From: Enterobacter soli ATCC BAA-2102
GTDB lineage: Bacteria > Pseudomonadota > Gammaproteobacteria > Enterobacterales > Enterobacteriaceae
Length of the DNA stretch: 64,000 nucleotides
Assembly: GCF_001654845.1 (NCBI RefSeq)
Contig: NZ_LXES01000038.1
Span: 62,001 to 126,000, forward strand
Reading direction: 5' to 3'
The notes beneath the pieces were generated by a model. The model saw nothing but the letters and a program-made list of their open reading frames with translations, did not search any database and was not told the DNA's origin. Positions 54,264-64,000 of the stretch are shown in pieces (position 1 is the stretch's first letter; the number at the start of each line of letters is the position of its first letter). The position numbers were made by a program, and so were the translations under genes.

Positions 54264-54279
54264 TGTGACGACGGGCACA
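54264..54279 (+). promoter_or_regulatory. CRP-like site upstream of serC-aroA
   Basis: TGTGA-CGACGG-GCACA matches the CRP consensus at 9 of 10 positions. It lies about 100 bp before the serC start. E. coli serC-aroA is reported to respond to cAMP-CRP and Lrp, so a role is plausible. Confidence 0.45.
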
Positions 54280-54378
54280 TTTCGCCGGTCATAAGTTTTA
54301 GACATTGCGGCGCGTGTCACTGAATGATAAAACCGATATCCACAGTAATAACTTATTGCTTTTAGCGTGGTGAGGGAA

Positions 54379-55467
54379 ATGGCTCAAGTCTTTAATTTCA
54401 GTTCAGGTCCGGCAATGTTACCGGCGGATGTGCTCAAACAGGCTCAACAGGAACTTTGTGACTGGCAGGGTCTGGGCACGTCGGTGATGGAAATCAGTCA
54501 CCGTGGCAAAGAATTTATTCAGGTGGCTGAAGAAGCAGAAAAGGATTTTCGCGATCTGCTGAATATTCCCTCGAACTACAAAGTATTGTTCTGCCACGGC
54601 GGCGGTCGCGGTCAGTTTGCTGGCGTACCGCTGAACATCCTGGGCGACAAAACCACTGCTGACTACGTTGATGCGGGCTACTGGGCGGCAAGCGCCGTTA
54701 AAGAAGCCAAAAAATACTGCTCACCGAATGTGATTGACGGCAAAATCACCGTTGACGGCCTGCGCGCTGTTAAGCCGATGAGCGAGTGGCAGCTTTCTGA
54801 CAACGCTGCATACCTGCACTATTGCCCGAACGAAACCATCGACGGTATTGCCATCGATGAGACCCCGAATTTCGGCAAAGATGTGGTGGTGGCTGCCGAC
54901 TACTCCTCAACAATCCTCTCCGCGCCAATTGATGTCAGCCGTTTCGGTGTCATCTACGCGGGCGCGCAGAAAAATATCGGCCCGGCTGGGCTGACGCTGG
55001 TCATCGTGCGTGAAGATCTGCTGGGCAAAGCCCATACGTCATGCCCGTCCATCCTTGATTACACCGTGCTGAACGACAACGACTCTATGTTCAACACCCC
55101 GCCAACATTTGCCTGGTATCTGGCAGGTCTGGTCTTCAAATGGCTGAAGCAGAATGGCGGCGTGGCGCAGATGGACAAGATCAATCAGCAAAAAGCCGAT
55201 CTTCTGTACGGTGTGATTGATAAGAGCGATTTTTACCGTAATGACGTGGCGCAATCTAACCGCTCCCGCATGAACGTACCGTTCCAGCTCGACGACAGCA
55301 GCCTGGATAAACTCTTCCTTGAAGAGTCCTTCGCGGCGGGTCTGCACGCGCTGAAAGGACACCGCGTAGTGGGTGGGATGCGTGCTTCTATTTATAACGC
55401 CATGCCGCTGGAAGGCGTAAAAGCGTTAACCGATTTCATGGTCGACTTCGAACGTCGCCGCGGTTAA
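54379..55467 (+). CDS. serC: phosphoserine / phosphohydroxythreonine aminotransferase
   Basis: The protein has 362 residues from the ATG at 54379 ([14 protein letters not shown]), with GAGGGA upstream. The PLP lysine is K198 in [18 protein letters not shown] at 74-80 binds phosphate and the substrate handles include HRGKEF (41-46). The enzyme makes 3-phosphoserine in serine synthesis and acts in pyridoxal phosphate synthesis. It forms an operon with aroA, separated by a terminator-like hairpin. Confidence 0.97.
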   Translation: MAQVFNFSSGPAMLPADVLKQAQQELCDWQGLGTSVMEISHRGKEFIQVAEEAEKDFRDLLNIPSNYKVLFCHGGGRGQFAGVPLNILGDKTTADYVDAGYWAASAVKEAKKYCSPNVIDGKITVDGLRAVKPMSEWQLSDNAAYLHYCPNETIDGIAIDETPNFGKDVVVAADYSSTILSAPIDVSRFGVIYAGAQKNIGPAGLTLVIVREDLLGKAHTSCPSILDYTVLNDNDSMFNTPPTFAWYLAGLVFKWLKQNGGVAQMDKINQQKADLLYGVIDKSDFYRNDVAQSNRSRMNVPFQLDDSSLDKLFLEESFAAGLHALKGHRVVGGMRASIYNAMPLEGVKALTDFMVDFERRRG

Positions 55468-55483
55468 TCACGCTGTTTTTCAC

Positions 55484-55509
55484 CCCCGCAGTTATGCTGC
55501 GGGGTTTTT
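55484..55509 (+). terminator. intercistronic terminator/attenuator in serC-aroA
   Basis: CCCCGCAG (55484-55491) pairs with CTGCGGGG (55497-55504), loop TTATG, followed by TTTTT. No aroA promoter is obvious between it and the aroA start 28 bp on, so it would only partly stop the serC transcript. This fits the leaky terminator reported in E. coli. Confidence 0.85.
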
Positions 55510-55536
55510 ATTATGTTGAGTTGAGAGTTAAGTTTC

Positions 55537-56820
55537 ATGGAATCCCTGACGTTACAACCTATCGCGCGGGTAGATGGCACCATTAATCTGCCTGGTTCAA
55601 AAAGTGTCTCGAACCGCGCTCTGCTGCTGGCAGCTCTGGCAAACGGCACCACCGTCCTTACAAACCTGTTGGACAGCGATGATGTTCGCCATATGCTCAA
55701 TGCGCTGAAAGCGTTGGGAGTTCATTACACGCTGTCTGACGACCGTACGCGTTGCGAAGTGACCGGCAACGGCGGTGCACTGCACGCTGGAGAAGAGCTG
55801 GAACTGTTCCTCGGGAACGCTGGTACCGCGATGCGCCCGCTGGCGGCAGCCCTGTGTCTGGGCAGCAATAATATTGTGCTGACCGGTGAGCCGCGCATGA
55901 AAGAGCGTCCGATCGGCCATCTGGTGGATGCCCTTCGTCAGGGCGGCGCGCAGATTGATTATCTGGAGCAGGAAAATTATCCGCCACTGCGTCTGCGCGG
56001 TGGTTTTACCGGTGGTTCCGTTGAGGTTGACGGTAGCGTATCAAGTCAGTTCCTGACCGCGTTGCTGATGACCGCGCCACTGGCACCGCAGGATACGGTT
56101 ATCACCATTAAAGGTGACCTGGTTTCTAAACCTTACATCGATATCACGCTGCACCTGATGAAAACCTTCGGTGTTGACGTTGAAAACCAGGCGTACCAGC
56201 GCTTTGTCGTGCGTGGTGGGCAACAGTACCAGTCCCCGGGCAACTACCTGGTTGAAGGCGATGCGTCCTCGGCGTCTTACTTCCTGGCGGCCGGTGCGAT
56301 TAAAGGCGGTACGGTGAAAGTGACCGGTATTGGCCGTAACAGTGTGCAGGGCGATATCCGTTTTGCTGACGTACTGGAAAAAATGGGTGCTGTTGTGACC
56401 TGGGGTGATGATTTCATCTCCTGTACGCATGGCGAGCTGAACGCCATTGATATGGACATGAACCATATCCCGGATGCCGCGATGACTATTGCGACAGCCG
56501 CGCTGTTTGCGAAAGGCACCACCACGCTGCGTAATATCTATAACTGGCGTGTGAAAGAAACTGACCGCCTGTTTGCGATGGCGACCGAACTGCGTAAAGT
56601 GGGCGCAGAGGTAGAAGAGGGCGAAGACTACATTCGCGTGACGCCTCCGGCCAAATTGCAGGTTGCTGAAATTGGCACCTACAACGATCACCGTATGGCG
56701 ATGTGTTTCTCGCTGGTGGCGTTGTCCGACACGCCTGTCACCATTCTCGACCCGAAATGTACGGCGAAAACCTTCCCGGACTACTTCGAACAGCTGGCGC
56801 GTATTAGCACGCTGGCCTGA
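55537..56820 (+). CDS. aroA: EPSP synthase (3-phosphoshikimate 1-carboxyvinyltransferase)
   Basis: The protein has 427 residues. Two inverse alpha/beta domains are present. [17 protein letters not shown] near 90-106 holds G96 of the class I (glyphosate-sensitive) active site. [10 protein letters not shown] near 21-30 and [10 protein letters not shown] near 338 bind phosphoshikimate and PEP. It joins PEP to shikimate 3-phosphate, the sixth step of chorismate synthesis. In E. coli ycaL lies between aroA and cmk; it is absent here. Confidence 0.97.
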   Translation: MESLTLQPIARVDGTINLPGSKSVSNRALLLAALANGTTVLTNLLDSDDVRHMLNALKALGVHYTLSDDRTRCEVTGNGGALHAGEELELFLGNAGTAMRPLAAALCLGSNNIVLTGEPRMKERPIGHLVDALRQGGAQIDYLEQENYPPLRLRGGFTGGSVEVDGSVSSQFLTALLMTAPLAPQDTVITIKGDLVSKPYIDITLHLMKTFGVDVENQAYQRFVVRGGQQYQSPGNYLVEGDASSASYFLAAGAIKGGTVKVTGIGRNSVQGDIRFADVLEKMGAVVTWGDDFISCTHGELNAIDMDMNHIPDAAMTIATAALFAKGTTTLRNIYNWRVKETDRLFAMATELRKVGAEVEEGEDYIRVTPPAKLQVAEIGTYNDHRMAMCFSLVALSDTPVTILDPKCTAKTFPDYFEQLARISTLA

Positions 56821-56827
56821 TGACATT

Positions 56828-56852
56828 ATGCCGCATCCTGCGATGCGGCATT
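56828..56852 (+). terminator. terminator after aroA
   Basis: ATGCCGCAT (56828-56836) and ATGCGGCAT (56843-56851) form a 9-bp stem followed by TTCCTT. The U-run is short. Confidence 0.7.
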
Positions 56853-56954
56853 TCCTTACGCTTCCTGACGTTCATTCCTGCCCATTTCTTCTACACTCTG
56901 CTTCATTAAATCCGTAATTTGCACGCAAAGGTAACAGTTGCGCACGTTGGCGCG

Positions 56955-56960
56955 TATAAT
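56955..56960 (+). promoter_or_regulatory. -10 box of the cmk-rpsA promoter
   Basis: A perfect TATAAT preceded by GCG lies 45 bp upstream of the cmk start. The matching -35 (TAACAG at 56932-56937, 17-bp spacing) is poor, so an activator or a GC-rich discriminator (GCGCGGCG follows) may matter. Confidence 0.55.
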
Positions 56961-57005
56961 GCGCGGCGTTTATGTTAACGGTATGCCTTTATTAAGGAGA
57001 AAAAG

Positions 57006-57689
57006 ATGACGGCAGTTGCCCCGGTAATCACCATTGATGGGCCTAGTGGCGCAGGGAAAGGTACTCTGTGCAAGGCGATGGCGGAAGCATTGCAATGGCA
57101 TCTTTTAGATTCGGGAGCAATCTATCGCGTGCTGGCCCTGGCTGCGCTGCATCACCATGTGGATGTCGCATCTGAAGAAGCGCTGGTACCGCTGGCTGCG
57201 CACCTGGACGTGCGTTTTGTGTCGACCGACGGCAACCTTGAAGTGATCCTGGAAGGGGAAGATGTGAGCGGTGAAATCCGCACTCAGGAAGTGGCTAATG
57301 CCGCCTCTCAGGTTGCTGCGTTCCCGCGAGTTCGTGAGGCGCTGTTGCGTCGTCAGCGCGGCTTCCGTGAAGCACCAGGCCTGATAGCCGATGGGCGTGA
57401 CATGGGTACCGTGGTGTTCCCTGATGCACCTGTTAAAATTTTCCTTGATGCTTCCTCTGAAGAACGTGCGCATCGCCGTATGCTTCAGTTGCAGGAGAAG
57501 GGCTTTAGTGTTAACTTTGATCGCCTTTTATCCGAGATAAAAGAGCGCGATGACCGCGATCGTAACCGCGCCGTCGCTCCACTTGTTCCTGCAGAAGATG
57601 CATTAGTGCTGGATTCAACCAGTTTAACTATTGAGCAAGTGATTGAAAAAGCGCTACAATATGCGCGCCAAAAACTGGCACTCGCGTAA
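57006..57689 (+). CDS. cmk: cytidylate kinase
   Basis: The protein has 227 residues. The P-loop is GPSGAGKGT at 12-20. The CMP-binding insert with [13 protein letters not shown] near 129-141 and the lid region [10 protein letters not shown] near 159 are typical. It phosphorylates CMP and dCMP in the cytosol. rpsA follows 112 bp downstream and its main promoter appears to lie inside the last codons of cmk. Confidence 0.97.
   Translation: MTAVAPVITIDGPSGAGKGTLCKAMAEALQWHLLDSGAIYRVLALAALHHHVDVASEEALVPLAAHLDVRFVSTDGNLEVILEGEDVSGEIRTQEVANAASQVAAFPRVREALLRRQRGFREAPGLIADGRDMGTVVFPDAPVKIFLDASSEERAHRRMLQLQEKGFSVNFDRLLSEIKERDDRDRNRAVAPLVPAEDALVLDSTSLTIEQVIEKALQYARQKLALA
57631..57660 (+). promoter_or_regulatory. 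rpsA promoter inside the 3' end of cmk
   Basis: TTGAGC (57631-57636) and TACAAT (57655-57660) are spaced 18 bp. The start would fall near 57667, giving a leader of about 135 nt for rpsA. E. coli rpsA also has its main promoter in the end of cmk. The leader is where S1 represses its own translation. Confidence 0.6.
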
Positions 57690-57801
57690 TCGCGACAGAA
57701 TTTGTAGTACCCCCGCTGCAATGGATTGTGAGCGGGTATGTGAAACAACCCCATCCGGCATGAAGCCAGGTGGACGTTAAATCTAACTCTGAAGATTAAA
57801 C

Positions 57802-59475
57802 ATGACTGAATCTTTTGCTCAACTATTTGAAGAATCTTTAAAAACAATCGAAACCCGTCCGGGTTCCATCGTTCGTGGCGTTGTTGTTGCTATCGACAAA
57901 GACGTAGTCCTGGTTGATGCGGGTCTGAAATCTGAATCTGCAATTCCTGCAGAGCAGTTCAAAAACGCAGCCGGCGAACTGGAAATTCAGGTCGGTGACG
58001 AAGTTGACGTTGCGCTGGACGCAGTAGAAGACGGCTTCGGCGAAACCCTGCTGTCCCGTGAAAAAGCTAAGCGTCACGAAGCTTGGATCACGCTGGAAAA
58101 AGCTTACGAAGAAGCTGAAACTGTGGTCGGTGTTATCAACGGCAAAGTTAAAGGTGGCTTCACTGTTGAGCTGAACGGTATTCGTGCGTTCCTGCCAGGT
58201 TCACTGGTAGACGTTCGTCCAGTTCGTGACACCCTGCACCTGGAAGGCAAAGAGCTTGAGTTCAAAGTTATCAAGCTGGACCAGAAGCGTAACAACGTTG
58301 TTGTATCCCGTCGTGCCGTTATCGAATCCGAAAACAGCGCAGAACGCGATCAGCTGCTGGAAAACCTGCAGGAAGGCATGGAAGTCAAAGGTATCGTTAA
58401 GAACCTCACTGACTACGGCGCATTCGTTGACCTGGGCGGCGTTGATGGCCTGCTGCACATCACCGACATGGCGTGGAAACGCGTTAAGCACCCAAGCGAA
58501 ATCGTGAACGTTGGCGACGAAATCACTGTTAAAGTGCTGAAGTTCGACCGCGAACGTACTCGTGTATCCCTCGGCCTGAAACAGCTGGGCGAAGATCCAT
58601 GGGTTGCTATCGCTAAACGTTACCCAGAAGGTACTAAACTGACTGGTCGCGTGACCAACCTGACTGACTACGGCTGCTTCGTTGAAATCGAAGAAGGCGT
58701 TGAAGGTCTGGTGCACGTTTCCGAAATGGACTGGACCAACAAAAACATCCACCCATCCAAAGTTGTTAACGTTGGTGATGTAGTGGAAGTTATGGTTCTG
58801 GATATCGACGAAGAACGTCGTCGTATCTCCCTGGGCCTGAAACAGTGCAAAAACAACCCATGGCAGCAGTTCGCGGAAACCCACAACAAGGGTGACCGTG
58901 TTGAAGGTAAAATCAAGTCTATCACTGACTTCGGTATCTTCATCGGCCTGGACGGCGGCATCGATGGCCTGGTTCACCTGTCTGACATCTCCTGGAACGT
59001 TGCAGGCGAAGAAGCAGTTCGTGAATACAAAAAAGGCGACGAAATCGCAGCAGTTGTTCTGCAAGTTGACGCAGAGCGTGAGCGTATCTCCCTGGGCGTT
59101 AAACAGCTCGCAGAAGATCCGTTCAACAACTGGGTTGCACTGAACAAGAAAGGCGCAATCGTAAACGGTAAAGTGACTGCAGTTGACGCTAAAGGCGCAA
59201 CCGTAGAACTGGCTGACGGCGTTGAAGGTTACCTGCGCGCTTCCGAAGCTTCACGTGACCGCGTTGAAGATGCAACTCTGGTTCTGAGCGTTGGCGACGA
59301 CGTTGAAGCTAAGTTCACCGGTGTTGACCGTAAGAACCGCGCAATCAGCCTGTCCGTACGTGCTAAAGACGAAGCTGACGAGAAAGATGCAATCGCAACT
59401 GTTAACAAACAGGAAGATGCAAACTTCTCTAACAACGCAATGGCTGAAGCTTTCAAAGCAGCTAAAGGCGAGTAA
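57802..59475 (+). CDS. rpsA: 30S ribosomal protein S1
   Basis: The protein has 557 residues. Six S1 OB-fold repeats are visible; the later ones carry [33 protein letters not shown] and [17 protein letters not shown], each followed by a conserved VGD segment. The first two repeats bind the ribosome through S2 and the others bind mRNA. It unwinds structured mRNA and is essential. Codon use is strongly biased, as expected of a highly expressed gene. No good Shine-Dalgarno is seen (GAAGATTAAAC), as is known for rpsA. Confidence 0.98.
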   Translation: MTESFAQLFEESLKTIETRPGSIVRGVVVAIDKDVVLVDAGLKSESAIPAEQFKNAAGELEIQVGDEVDVALDAVEDGFGETLLSREKAKRHEAWITLEKAYEEAETVVGVINGKVKGGFTVELNGIRAFLPGSLVDVRPVRDTLHLEGKELEFKVIKLDQKRNNVVVSRRAVIESENSAERDQLLENLQEGMEVKGIVKNLTDYGAFVDLGGVDGLLHITDMAWKRVKHPSEIVNVGDEITVKVLKFDRERTRVSLGLKQLGEDPWVAIAKRYPEGTKLTGRVTNLTDYGCFVEIEEGVEGLVHVSEMDWTNKNIHPSKVVNVGDVVEVMVLDIDEERRRISLGLKQCKNNPWQQFAETHNKGDRVEGKIKSITDFGIFIGLDGGIDGLVHLSDISWNVAGEEAVREYKKGDEIAAVVLQVDAERERISLGVKQLAEDPFNNWVALNKKGAIVNGKVTAVDAKGATVELADGVEGYLRASEASRDRVEDATLVLSVGDDVEAKFTGVDRKNRAISLSVRAKDEADEKDAIATVNKQEDANFSNNAMAEAFKAAKGE

Positions 59476-59538
59476 TATCAAGTTCTCTGCATCATTTGAG
59501 CTGTAACGCAATTACAGTGAGAAGGATGAGGAGCAGAC

Positions 59539-59567
59539 TTGACAGATTGCAGGATTCGTCCTGTAAT
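59539..59567 (+). promoter_or_regulatory. ihfB promoter
   Basis: A perfect TTGACA (59539-59544) and TGTAAT (59562-59567) have an ideal 17-bp spacer. The start would be near 59574, directly at the base of the next hairpin. Confidence 0.75.
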
Positions 59568-59575
59568 CAATAACA

Positions 59576-59600
59576 AAGGGCGGCTACGGCCGCCCTTGTT
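59576..59600 (+). terminator. GC-rich hairpin after rpsA, at the 5' end of the ihfB mRNA
   Basis: AAGGGCGGC (59576-59584) pairs with GCCGCCCTT (59589-59597), TACG loop, then GTTTAA. The U-run is weak. It may end the rpsA transcript in part and would also cap the 5' end of mRNAs from the ihfB promoter. Confidence 0.7.
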
Positions 59601-59644
59601 TAATGAGCTGTTCAGCTAATTGGTTTGAAGGAACCGGAGGAATC

Positions 59645-59932
59645 ATGACCAAGTCAGAATTGATTGAGAGACTTGCCAGTCAGCAACCGCATGTCCCGGC
59701 GAAGGCTGTGGAAGATGCTGTTAAAGAGATGCTGGAGCATATGGCCACCACTCTTGCCCAGGGCGAGCGCATTGAAATCCGCGGTTTCGGAAGTTTTTCT
59801 CTGCACTACCGTGCTCCACGTACCGGGCGTAACCCGAAGACTGGTGATAAAGTAGAGCTGGAAGGTAAATACGTTCCACACTTTAAGCCGGGTAAAGAAC
59901 TGCGCGATCGCGCCAATATTTATGGCAACTGA
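59645..59932 (+). CDS. ihfB: integration host factor subunit beta
   Basis: The protein has 95 residues from the ATG at 59645 ([11 protein letters not shown]), with CGGAGGA 4-10 nt upstream. The DNA-bending beta arm carries [17 protein letters not shown] with the intercalating proline. It pairs with IHF-alpha and bends DNA by about 160 degrees in recombination, replication and transcription. Confidence 0.98.
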   Translation: MTKSELIERLASQQPHVPAKAVEDAVKEMLEHMATTLAQGERIEIRGFGSFSLHYRAPRTGRNPKTGDKVELEGKYVPHFKPGKELRDRANIYGN

Positions 59933-59965
59933 GTTTAGCCGTCAGGGTTAAACTGGGTTAAAAAG

Positions 59966-59990
59966 AAAGCACCTTAGGGTGCTTTTTTGT
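59966..59990 (+). terminator. intrinsic terminator of ihfB
   Basis: AAGCACC (59967-59973) pairs with GGTGCTT (59978-59984), TTAG loop, followed by TTTTGTTT. Confidence 0.9.
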
Positions 59991-60143
59991 TTGTATTTTT
60001 TCTCTTCTGAAGACGTCCCGCAATTCTGTTGTTGTTTTTCCGCAAACTGAAAAAATCATTACAGCGCCCGCTGTAGTTCTCTCTTTCTCCGCCTGACTCT
60101 CACCCTTATCAGCCACATACTCCTGCAAAACAGGGAGGTTGTG

Positions 60144-62408
60144 ATGGGGATACCGACGATCGGTGCGTGTGTCATTCTGGCAATAATACCGTTGCTCTGG
60201 TTGCCCGTGTTGCCGGGTATACATGGGGTGTGGGTGATGATCGCAGCAGGGATTGTGTTCTCATTACAACGCTTAACGGTATTGCGCTTTACTGGCCTGT
60301 GGATGCTCTTCTTTTCCTGGGCAGTATTGTCGACAATGGAGCACGTCTGGCCGATGCAGCATTTAACCCGTGGAGCACAACAGGCTGAGGTGGTGATTAC
60401 TGAAACGGATGGCGCAACGACCCATAAAGGAACGATTGTTTCCCTGAATGGAAAGCGCTGGTGGCCCGCAACGGGCGTGGTGTTATACGGCAATGACTTA
60501 CCGCAGGCAGCCTGTGCAGGGCAACGCTGGGCAATGACGCTGCGCCTCAGGGCCGTACATGGTGAGTTAAATGATGGCGGCTTTGATTCACAGCGAAACG
60601 CATTTGCCCGACATCAAACGCTGACCGGCAGATTTACAGCGGCAGAAATTGTCGAGGGTTCCTGTAGTTTACGTTCACGCTATCTAGCTTCTTTGCGAAA
60701 TACGCTTTCGCCTTATCGCTGGGGGCCGGTGATCCTGGGCCTGGGAATGGGAGAGCGTCTGGCAGTGTCCCGGGAAATCAATAATCTGATGCGCGAGACA
60801 GGCACGATTCATCTGATGGCCATATCCGGGCTACACATTGCGCTTGCCGCATCGGTTATTTGGCTACTGGCCCGAGGGGGACAGTTTTTTTTACCCAGCC
60901 ACGTCATTAACTGGCGGATGCCTTTACTGGCGGGGCTGTTTTTTGCCGCCTTCTATGCGTGGCTGACAGGCCTACAACCGCCGGCATTACGAACTGTTAT
61001 CTCGCTTGCGACCTTTGCTGTATTACGACTCAGCGGGCGACGATGGTCAGCCTGGCAGGTCTGGCTGTGCTGTGTGGCCACTATTCTGGTTGTTGACCCG
61101 ATGGCTGTGCTTTCGCAGAGCCTCGTATTGTCCGCTTTTGCGGTAGCGGCACTGATATTCTGGTATCAATGGTTACCGCTGCCGTCCTGGCGACTGAACC
61201 GCTGGCTAAAGCCATTTGTGGAGCTGCTGTATCTACAGGTGGGCATGTTGCTGCTGCTGTTGCCATTGCAGGTACTGATTTTCCATGGCATGAGTCTCTC
61301 TTCGTTAGTGGCTAATCTGTTTGCCGTCCCTCTCGTGACGTTCATCTCCGTTCCGCTGATCCTGCTTGGCATGTTGCTGCATTTGCTGCCGTTAGCTGTA
61401 CTGGAAACGGCTATCTGGTTTATGGCGGATAAATCCCTGGCGCTGCTGTTCTGGTTATTGATGCATTTACCCGATGGCTGGCAGGACATTGATGAACGCT
61501 GGCAATATTTAACACTGCTTCCCTGGTTCGCCGTTATTGGCTGGCGCTTGCAACTCTGGAAAACAGCGCCGGCGGTGTGCCTTGCTGGCACTGTTTTACT
61601 GACATTCCCGCTCTGGAGAACGGTGAAAAATGATAGCTGGACGCTGCATATGCTCGATGTGGGGCAGGGGCTGGCTATGGTTGTTGAGCGTGACGGGAGG
61701 GCGATTCTGTACGATACCGGGCTTGCCTGGCCGGGTGGCGACAGTGCCCAGCAGGTTATTATTCCCTGGCTACGCTGGCATCACCTGGTCCCCGAGGGGG
61801 TTATCCTGAGTCATGAGCATCTTGATCATGTCGGAGGACTACCCTCATTACAGAAAGCCTGGCCGGCCATAAGGATAAGAAGCCCGCTGCGCTGGGCAGG
61901 CCATCTTCCCTGTTTTCGTGGGCAACAATGGCGATGGCGAGGGTTAACCTTCACCGTTCACTGGCCGCCTGAAGCGTTGTCTGAAGCGGGGAATAATCGC
62001 TCATGCGTGGTAAAAATCGATGATGGCGAGCAGAGCATTCTGTTGACGGGGGATATTGAGGCTAAGGCTGAGCAGGCGATGGTAAGCCATCACTGGCGTT
62101 ATCTTACGTCTACACTCATTCAGGTGCCTCATCATGGAAGTAACACCTCTTCTTCACTGCCACTGGTGCAGCGCACGGAAGGGAAGGTCGCACTGGCCTC
62201 CGCAGCACGCTATAACGCATGGCGATTTCCGTCGACCAAAGTGGTCCGACGTTACAGGAAAGAGGGCTATTTTTGGCTGGATACACCTCAATCTGGACAA
62301 ATCTCTGTGACTTTTTCGCAACATGGCTGGCAAATCCGCCGCTTACGTGATCAATATTTACAGCGTTGGTATCATCAGTGGTTTGGCGAGCCAGTAGATA
62401 ACGGGTAG
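60144..62408 (+). CDS. ycaI: ComEC/Rec2-family membrane protein YcaI
   Basis: The protein has 754 residues from the ATG at 60144, chosen because GGGAGG is 5 nt upstream; a GTG one codon earlier is too close. It has N-terminal membrane helices, a soluble OB-like domain and the Competence multi-helix core (ETGTIHLMAISGLHIAL near 222). A C-terminal metallo-beta-lactamase-like domain has H557-x-H-x-D-H (SHEHLDHVGG). ComEC forms the inner-membrane channel for single-stranded DNA uptake in competent bacteria; the MBL domain may degrade the other strand. In enteric bacteria it has been linked to nutritional DNA use. msbA starts 36 bp downstream. Confidence 0.92.
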   Translation: MGIPTIGACVILAIIPLLWLPVLPGIHGVWVMIAAGIVFSLQRLTVLRFTGLWMLFFSWAVLSTMEHVWPMQHLTRGAQQAEVVITETDGATTHKGTIVSLNGKRWWPATGVVLYGNDLPQAACAGQRWAMTLRLRAVHGELNDGGFDSQRNAFARHQTLTGRFTAAEIVEGSCSLRSRYLASLRNTLSPYRWGPVILGLGMGERLAVSREINNLMRETGTIHLMAISGLHIALAASVIWLLARGGQFFLPSHVINWRMPLLAGLFFAAFYAWLTGLQPPALRTVISLATFAVLRLSGRRWSAWQVWLCCVATILVVDPMAVLSQSLVLSAFAVAALIFWYQWLPLPSWRLNRWLKPFVELLYLQVGMLLLLLPLQVLIFHGMSLSSLVANLFAVPLVTFISVPLILLGMLLHLLPLAVLETAIWFMADKSLALLFWLLMHLPDGWQDIDERWQYLTLLPWFAVIGWRLQLWKTAPAVCLAGTVLLTFPLWRTVKNDSWTLHMLDVGQGLAMVVERDGRAILYDTGLAWPGGDSAQQVIIPWLRWHHLVPEGVILSHEHLDHVGGLPSLQKAWPAIRIRSPLRWAGHLPCFRGQQWRWRGLTFTVHWPPEALSEAGNNRSCVVKIDDGEQSILLTGDIEAKAEQAMVSHHWRYLTSTLIQVPHHGSNTSSSLPLVQRTEGKVALASAARYNAWRFPSTKVVRRYRKEGYFWLDTPQSGQISVTFSQHGWQIRRLRDQYLQRWYHQWFGEPVDNG

Positions 62409-62444
62409 AATATGCGGCTATTTCAACAAGTGCTGGTTTTTTGA

Positions 62445-64000
62445 ATGCATAACGACAAAGATCTCTCCACGTGGCAAACGTTCCGCCGACTCTGGCCGAT
62501 GATTGCACCTTTTAAAACAGGCTTGATCGTGGCGGGTGTAGCGTTAATCCTCAACGCAGCCAGCGATACTTTTATGCTATCGCTTCTCAAACCGTTACTG
62601 GATGACGGTTTTGGTAAAACGGATCGCTCAGTGCTGCTATGGATGCCTCTGGTGGTTATCGGACTGATGATCTTACGCGGTATCACCAGCTATATTTCCA
62701 GCTACTGCATTTCATGGGTGTCGGGAAAAGTGGTTATGACCATGCGTCGTCGACTGTTCAGTCATATGATGGGGATGCCAGTCTCTTTCTTTGACAAGCA
62801 GTCTACCGGGACGTTGTTGTCACGTATCACTTACGACTCAGAGCAAGTTGCGTCCTCCTCCTCCAGCGCACTGATTACCGTTGTGCGTGAAGGTGCGTCG
62901 ATCATCGGCCTGTTTATCATGATGTTCTATTACAGCTGGCAGCTGTCGATCATCCTCATTGTTCTGGCACCGATTGTCTCTATTGCGATCCGCATGGTTT
63001 CTAAGCGTTTCCGTAATATCAGTAAGAACATGCAGAACACCATGGGGCAGGTGACGACCAGCGCGGAGCAGATGCTGAAAGGGCATAAAGAAGTGTTAAT
63101 TTTCGGCGGTCAGGAAGTCGAAACAAAACGCTTTGATAAGGTCAGCAACAAGATGCGTCTCCAGGGGATGAAAATGGTGTCGGCCTCCTCAATTTCCGAC
63201 CCGGTCATTCAGCTGATTGCGTCTCTGGCGCTGGCGTTTGTCCTGTATGCTGCAAGCTTCCCAAGCGTGATGGAAACCCTGACTGCCGGTACCATCACCG
63301 TGGTCTTCTCCTCGATGATTGCGCTGATGCGTCCGCTGAAATCTCTGACCAACGTGAACGCGCAGTTCCAGCGCGGTATGGCGGCTTGTCAGACACTGTT
63401 CAGCATCCTGGATTCCGAACAGGAAAAAGACGAAGGCAAACGCGTTATTGAGCGCGCCCAGGGTGACGTTGAATTCCGTAACGTCACCTTCACCTACCCG
63501 GGCCGCGAAACCCCTGCGCTGCGCAACATCAGCCTGAATATTCCGGCGGGTAAAACCGTTGCGCTGGTGGGACGTTCTGGTTCAGGTAAGTCTACTATTG
63601 CCAGCCTGATCACGCGTTTCTACGACATTAACGAAGGTGAGATCCTGTTAGACGGCCACGACCTCAGGGAATACACACTGCAATCGCTGCGTAATCAGGT
63701 TGCGCTGGTGTCCCAGAACGTCCATCTGTTTAACGATACGGTTGCCAACAACATCGCTTATGCTCGTACTGAAGAGTACAGCCGCGAGCAGATTGAAAAC
63801 GCTGCGCGCATGGCCTACGCGATGGACTTTATCAACAAGATGGATAACGGACTTGATACGGTCATCGGTGAGAACGGTGTCCTGCTCTCGGGTGGCCAGC
63901 GTCAGCGTATCGCCATTGCGCGCGCGCTGCTGCGCGATAGCCCAATCCTGATCCTCGATGAAGCGACCTCAGCACTGGATACGGAATCTGAGCGAGCCAT
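62445..64000 (+). CDS. msbA: MsbA, lipid A-core ABC flippase (3' end outside window)
   Basis: The ATG at 62445 begins [18 protein letters not shown], and 518 complete codons are in the window out of about 582 in E. coli. Six membrane helices (about 20-310) are followed by the ABC domain: Walker [10 protein letters not shown] at 376-384, the Q-loop SQNVHLF, signature LLSGGQRQR near 480 and Walker [13 protein letters not shown]. It flips lipid A-core across the inner membrane and is essential. No ribosome binding site stronger than TTTTTTGA is seen, so coupling to ycaI or its own leader must help. lpxK should follow. Confidence 0.97.
   Translation, partial: MHNDKDLSTWQTFRRLWPMIAPFKTGLIVAGVALILNAASDTFMLSLLKPLLDDGFGKTDRSVLLWMPLVVIGLMILRGITSYISSYCISWVSGKVVMTMRRRLFSHMMGMPVSFFDKQSTGTLLSRITYDSEQVASSSSSALITVVREGASIIGLFIMMFYYSWQLSIILIVLAPIVSIAIRMVSKRFRNISKNMQNTMGQVTTSAEQMLKGHKEVLIFGGQEVETKRFDKVSNKMRLQGMKMVSASSISDPVIQLIASLALAFVLYAASFPSVMETLTAGTITVVFSSMIALMRPLKSLTNVNAQFQRGMAACQTLFSILDSEQEKDEGKRVIERAQGDVEFRNVTFTYPGRETPALRNISLNIPAGKTVALVGRSGSGKSTIASLITRFYDINEGEILLDGHDLREYTLQSLRNQVALVSQNVHLFNDTVANNIAYARTEEYSREQIENAARMAYAMDFINKMDNGLDTVIGENGVLLSGGQRQRIAIARALLRDSPILILDEATSALDTESERA

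Noticed and set aside
60144..62408. ycaI as evidence of a natural-competence locus
   Set aside because: No pilin or other com genes are nearby; ycaI is a normal backbone gene before msbA in enteric bacteria.

Overview
The window is chromosomal DNA of an enterobacterium close to Enterobacter/Lelliottia. From about 6.1 kb to the right edge the gene order is that of the Escherichia coli K-12 ybjS-msbA segment: ybjS-ybjT-ltaE-poxB, hcr-hcp, lysO, aqpZ, ybjD, ybjX, macAB, cspD, clpS-clpA, infA, aat, cydDC, trxB, lrp, ftsK, lolA, rarA, serS, dmsABC, ycaD, pflA, pflB-focA, ycaO, ycaP, serC-aroA, cmk, rpsA, ihfB, ycaI, msbA. Compared with E. coli as I remember it, a doxX-like gene is added next to poxB, ycaL is missing between aroA and cmk, ycaC and ycaM/N/K are missing around ycaD, and tRNA gene serW is not seen between clpA and infA.

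Left accessory block (1-6 kb): the 3' end of a gene for a secreted chitin-binding protein, a small exported lytic transglycosylase, and a GH19 chitinase with PKD-like and chitin-binding modules form a chitin-degradation cassette. A dispersed repeat follows. Next is an AT-rich pair facing left: a PAAR-tipped protein with a proline-rich linker and a Gly/Ala-rich hydrophobic C-terminus, overlapping by 8 nt a small two-helix membrane protein. This looks like an orphan type VI secretion effector with its immunity protein. Upstream of it lies a P4-type integrase pseudogene with in-frame stops, so the block looks like the scar of a mobile element beside ybjS.

Second accessory spot (26.0-27.3 kb, clpA-infA): it holds a second copy of the same repeat (4 mismatches in 169 bp, then 116 bp of extra sequence), two small tandem hairpins, a possible leader ORF and an orphan 149-residue gene of unknown function.

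The rest is housekeeping. Anaerobic and redox functions dominate: nitrosative-stress enzymes Hcp/Hcr with an NsrR-like operator, DMSO reductase and formate metabolism with FNR-like boxes at class II spacing, cytochrome bd assembly (CydDC), thioredoxin reductase and pyruvate oxidase. The N-degron pathway (Aat, ClpS, ClpA) is clustered. Envelope functions include LolA, MsbA, MacAB and AqpZ. Chromosome and information functions include FtsK, RarA, IHF-beta, ribosomal protein S1, SerS and IF-1. Gene starts were chosen by ribosome binding site, spacing and remembered family N-termini. All family names rest on reading motifs and on memory of homologues; no search was run.
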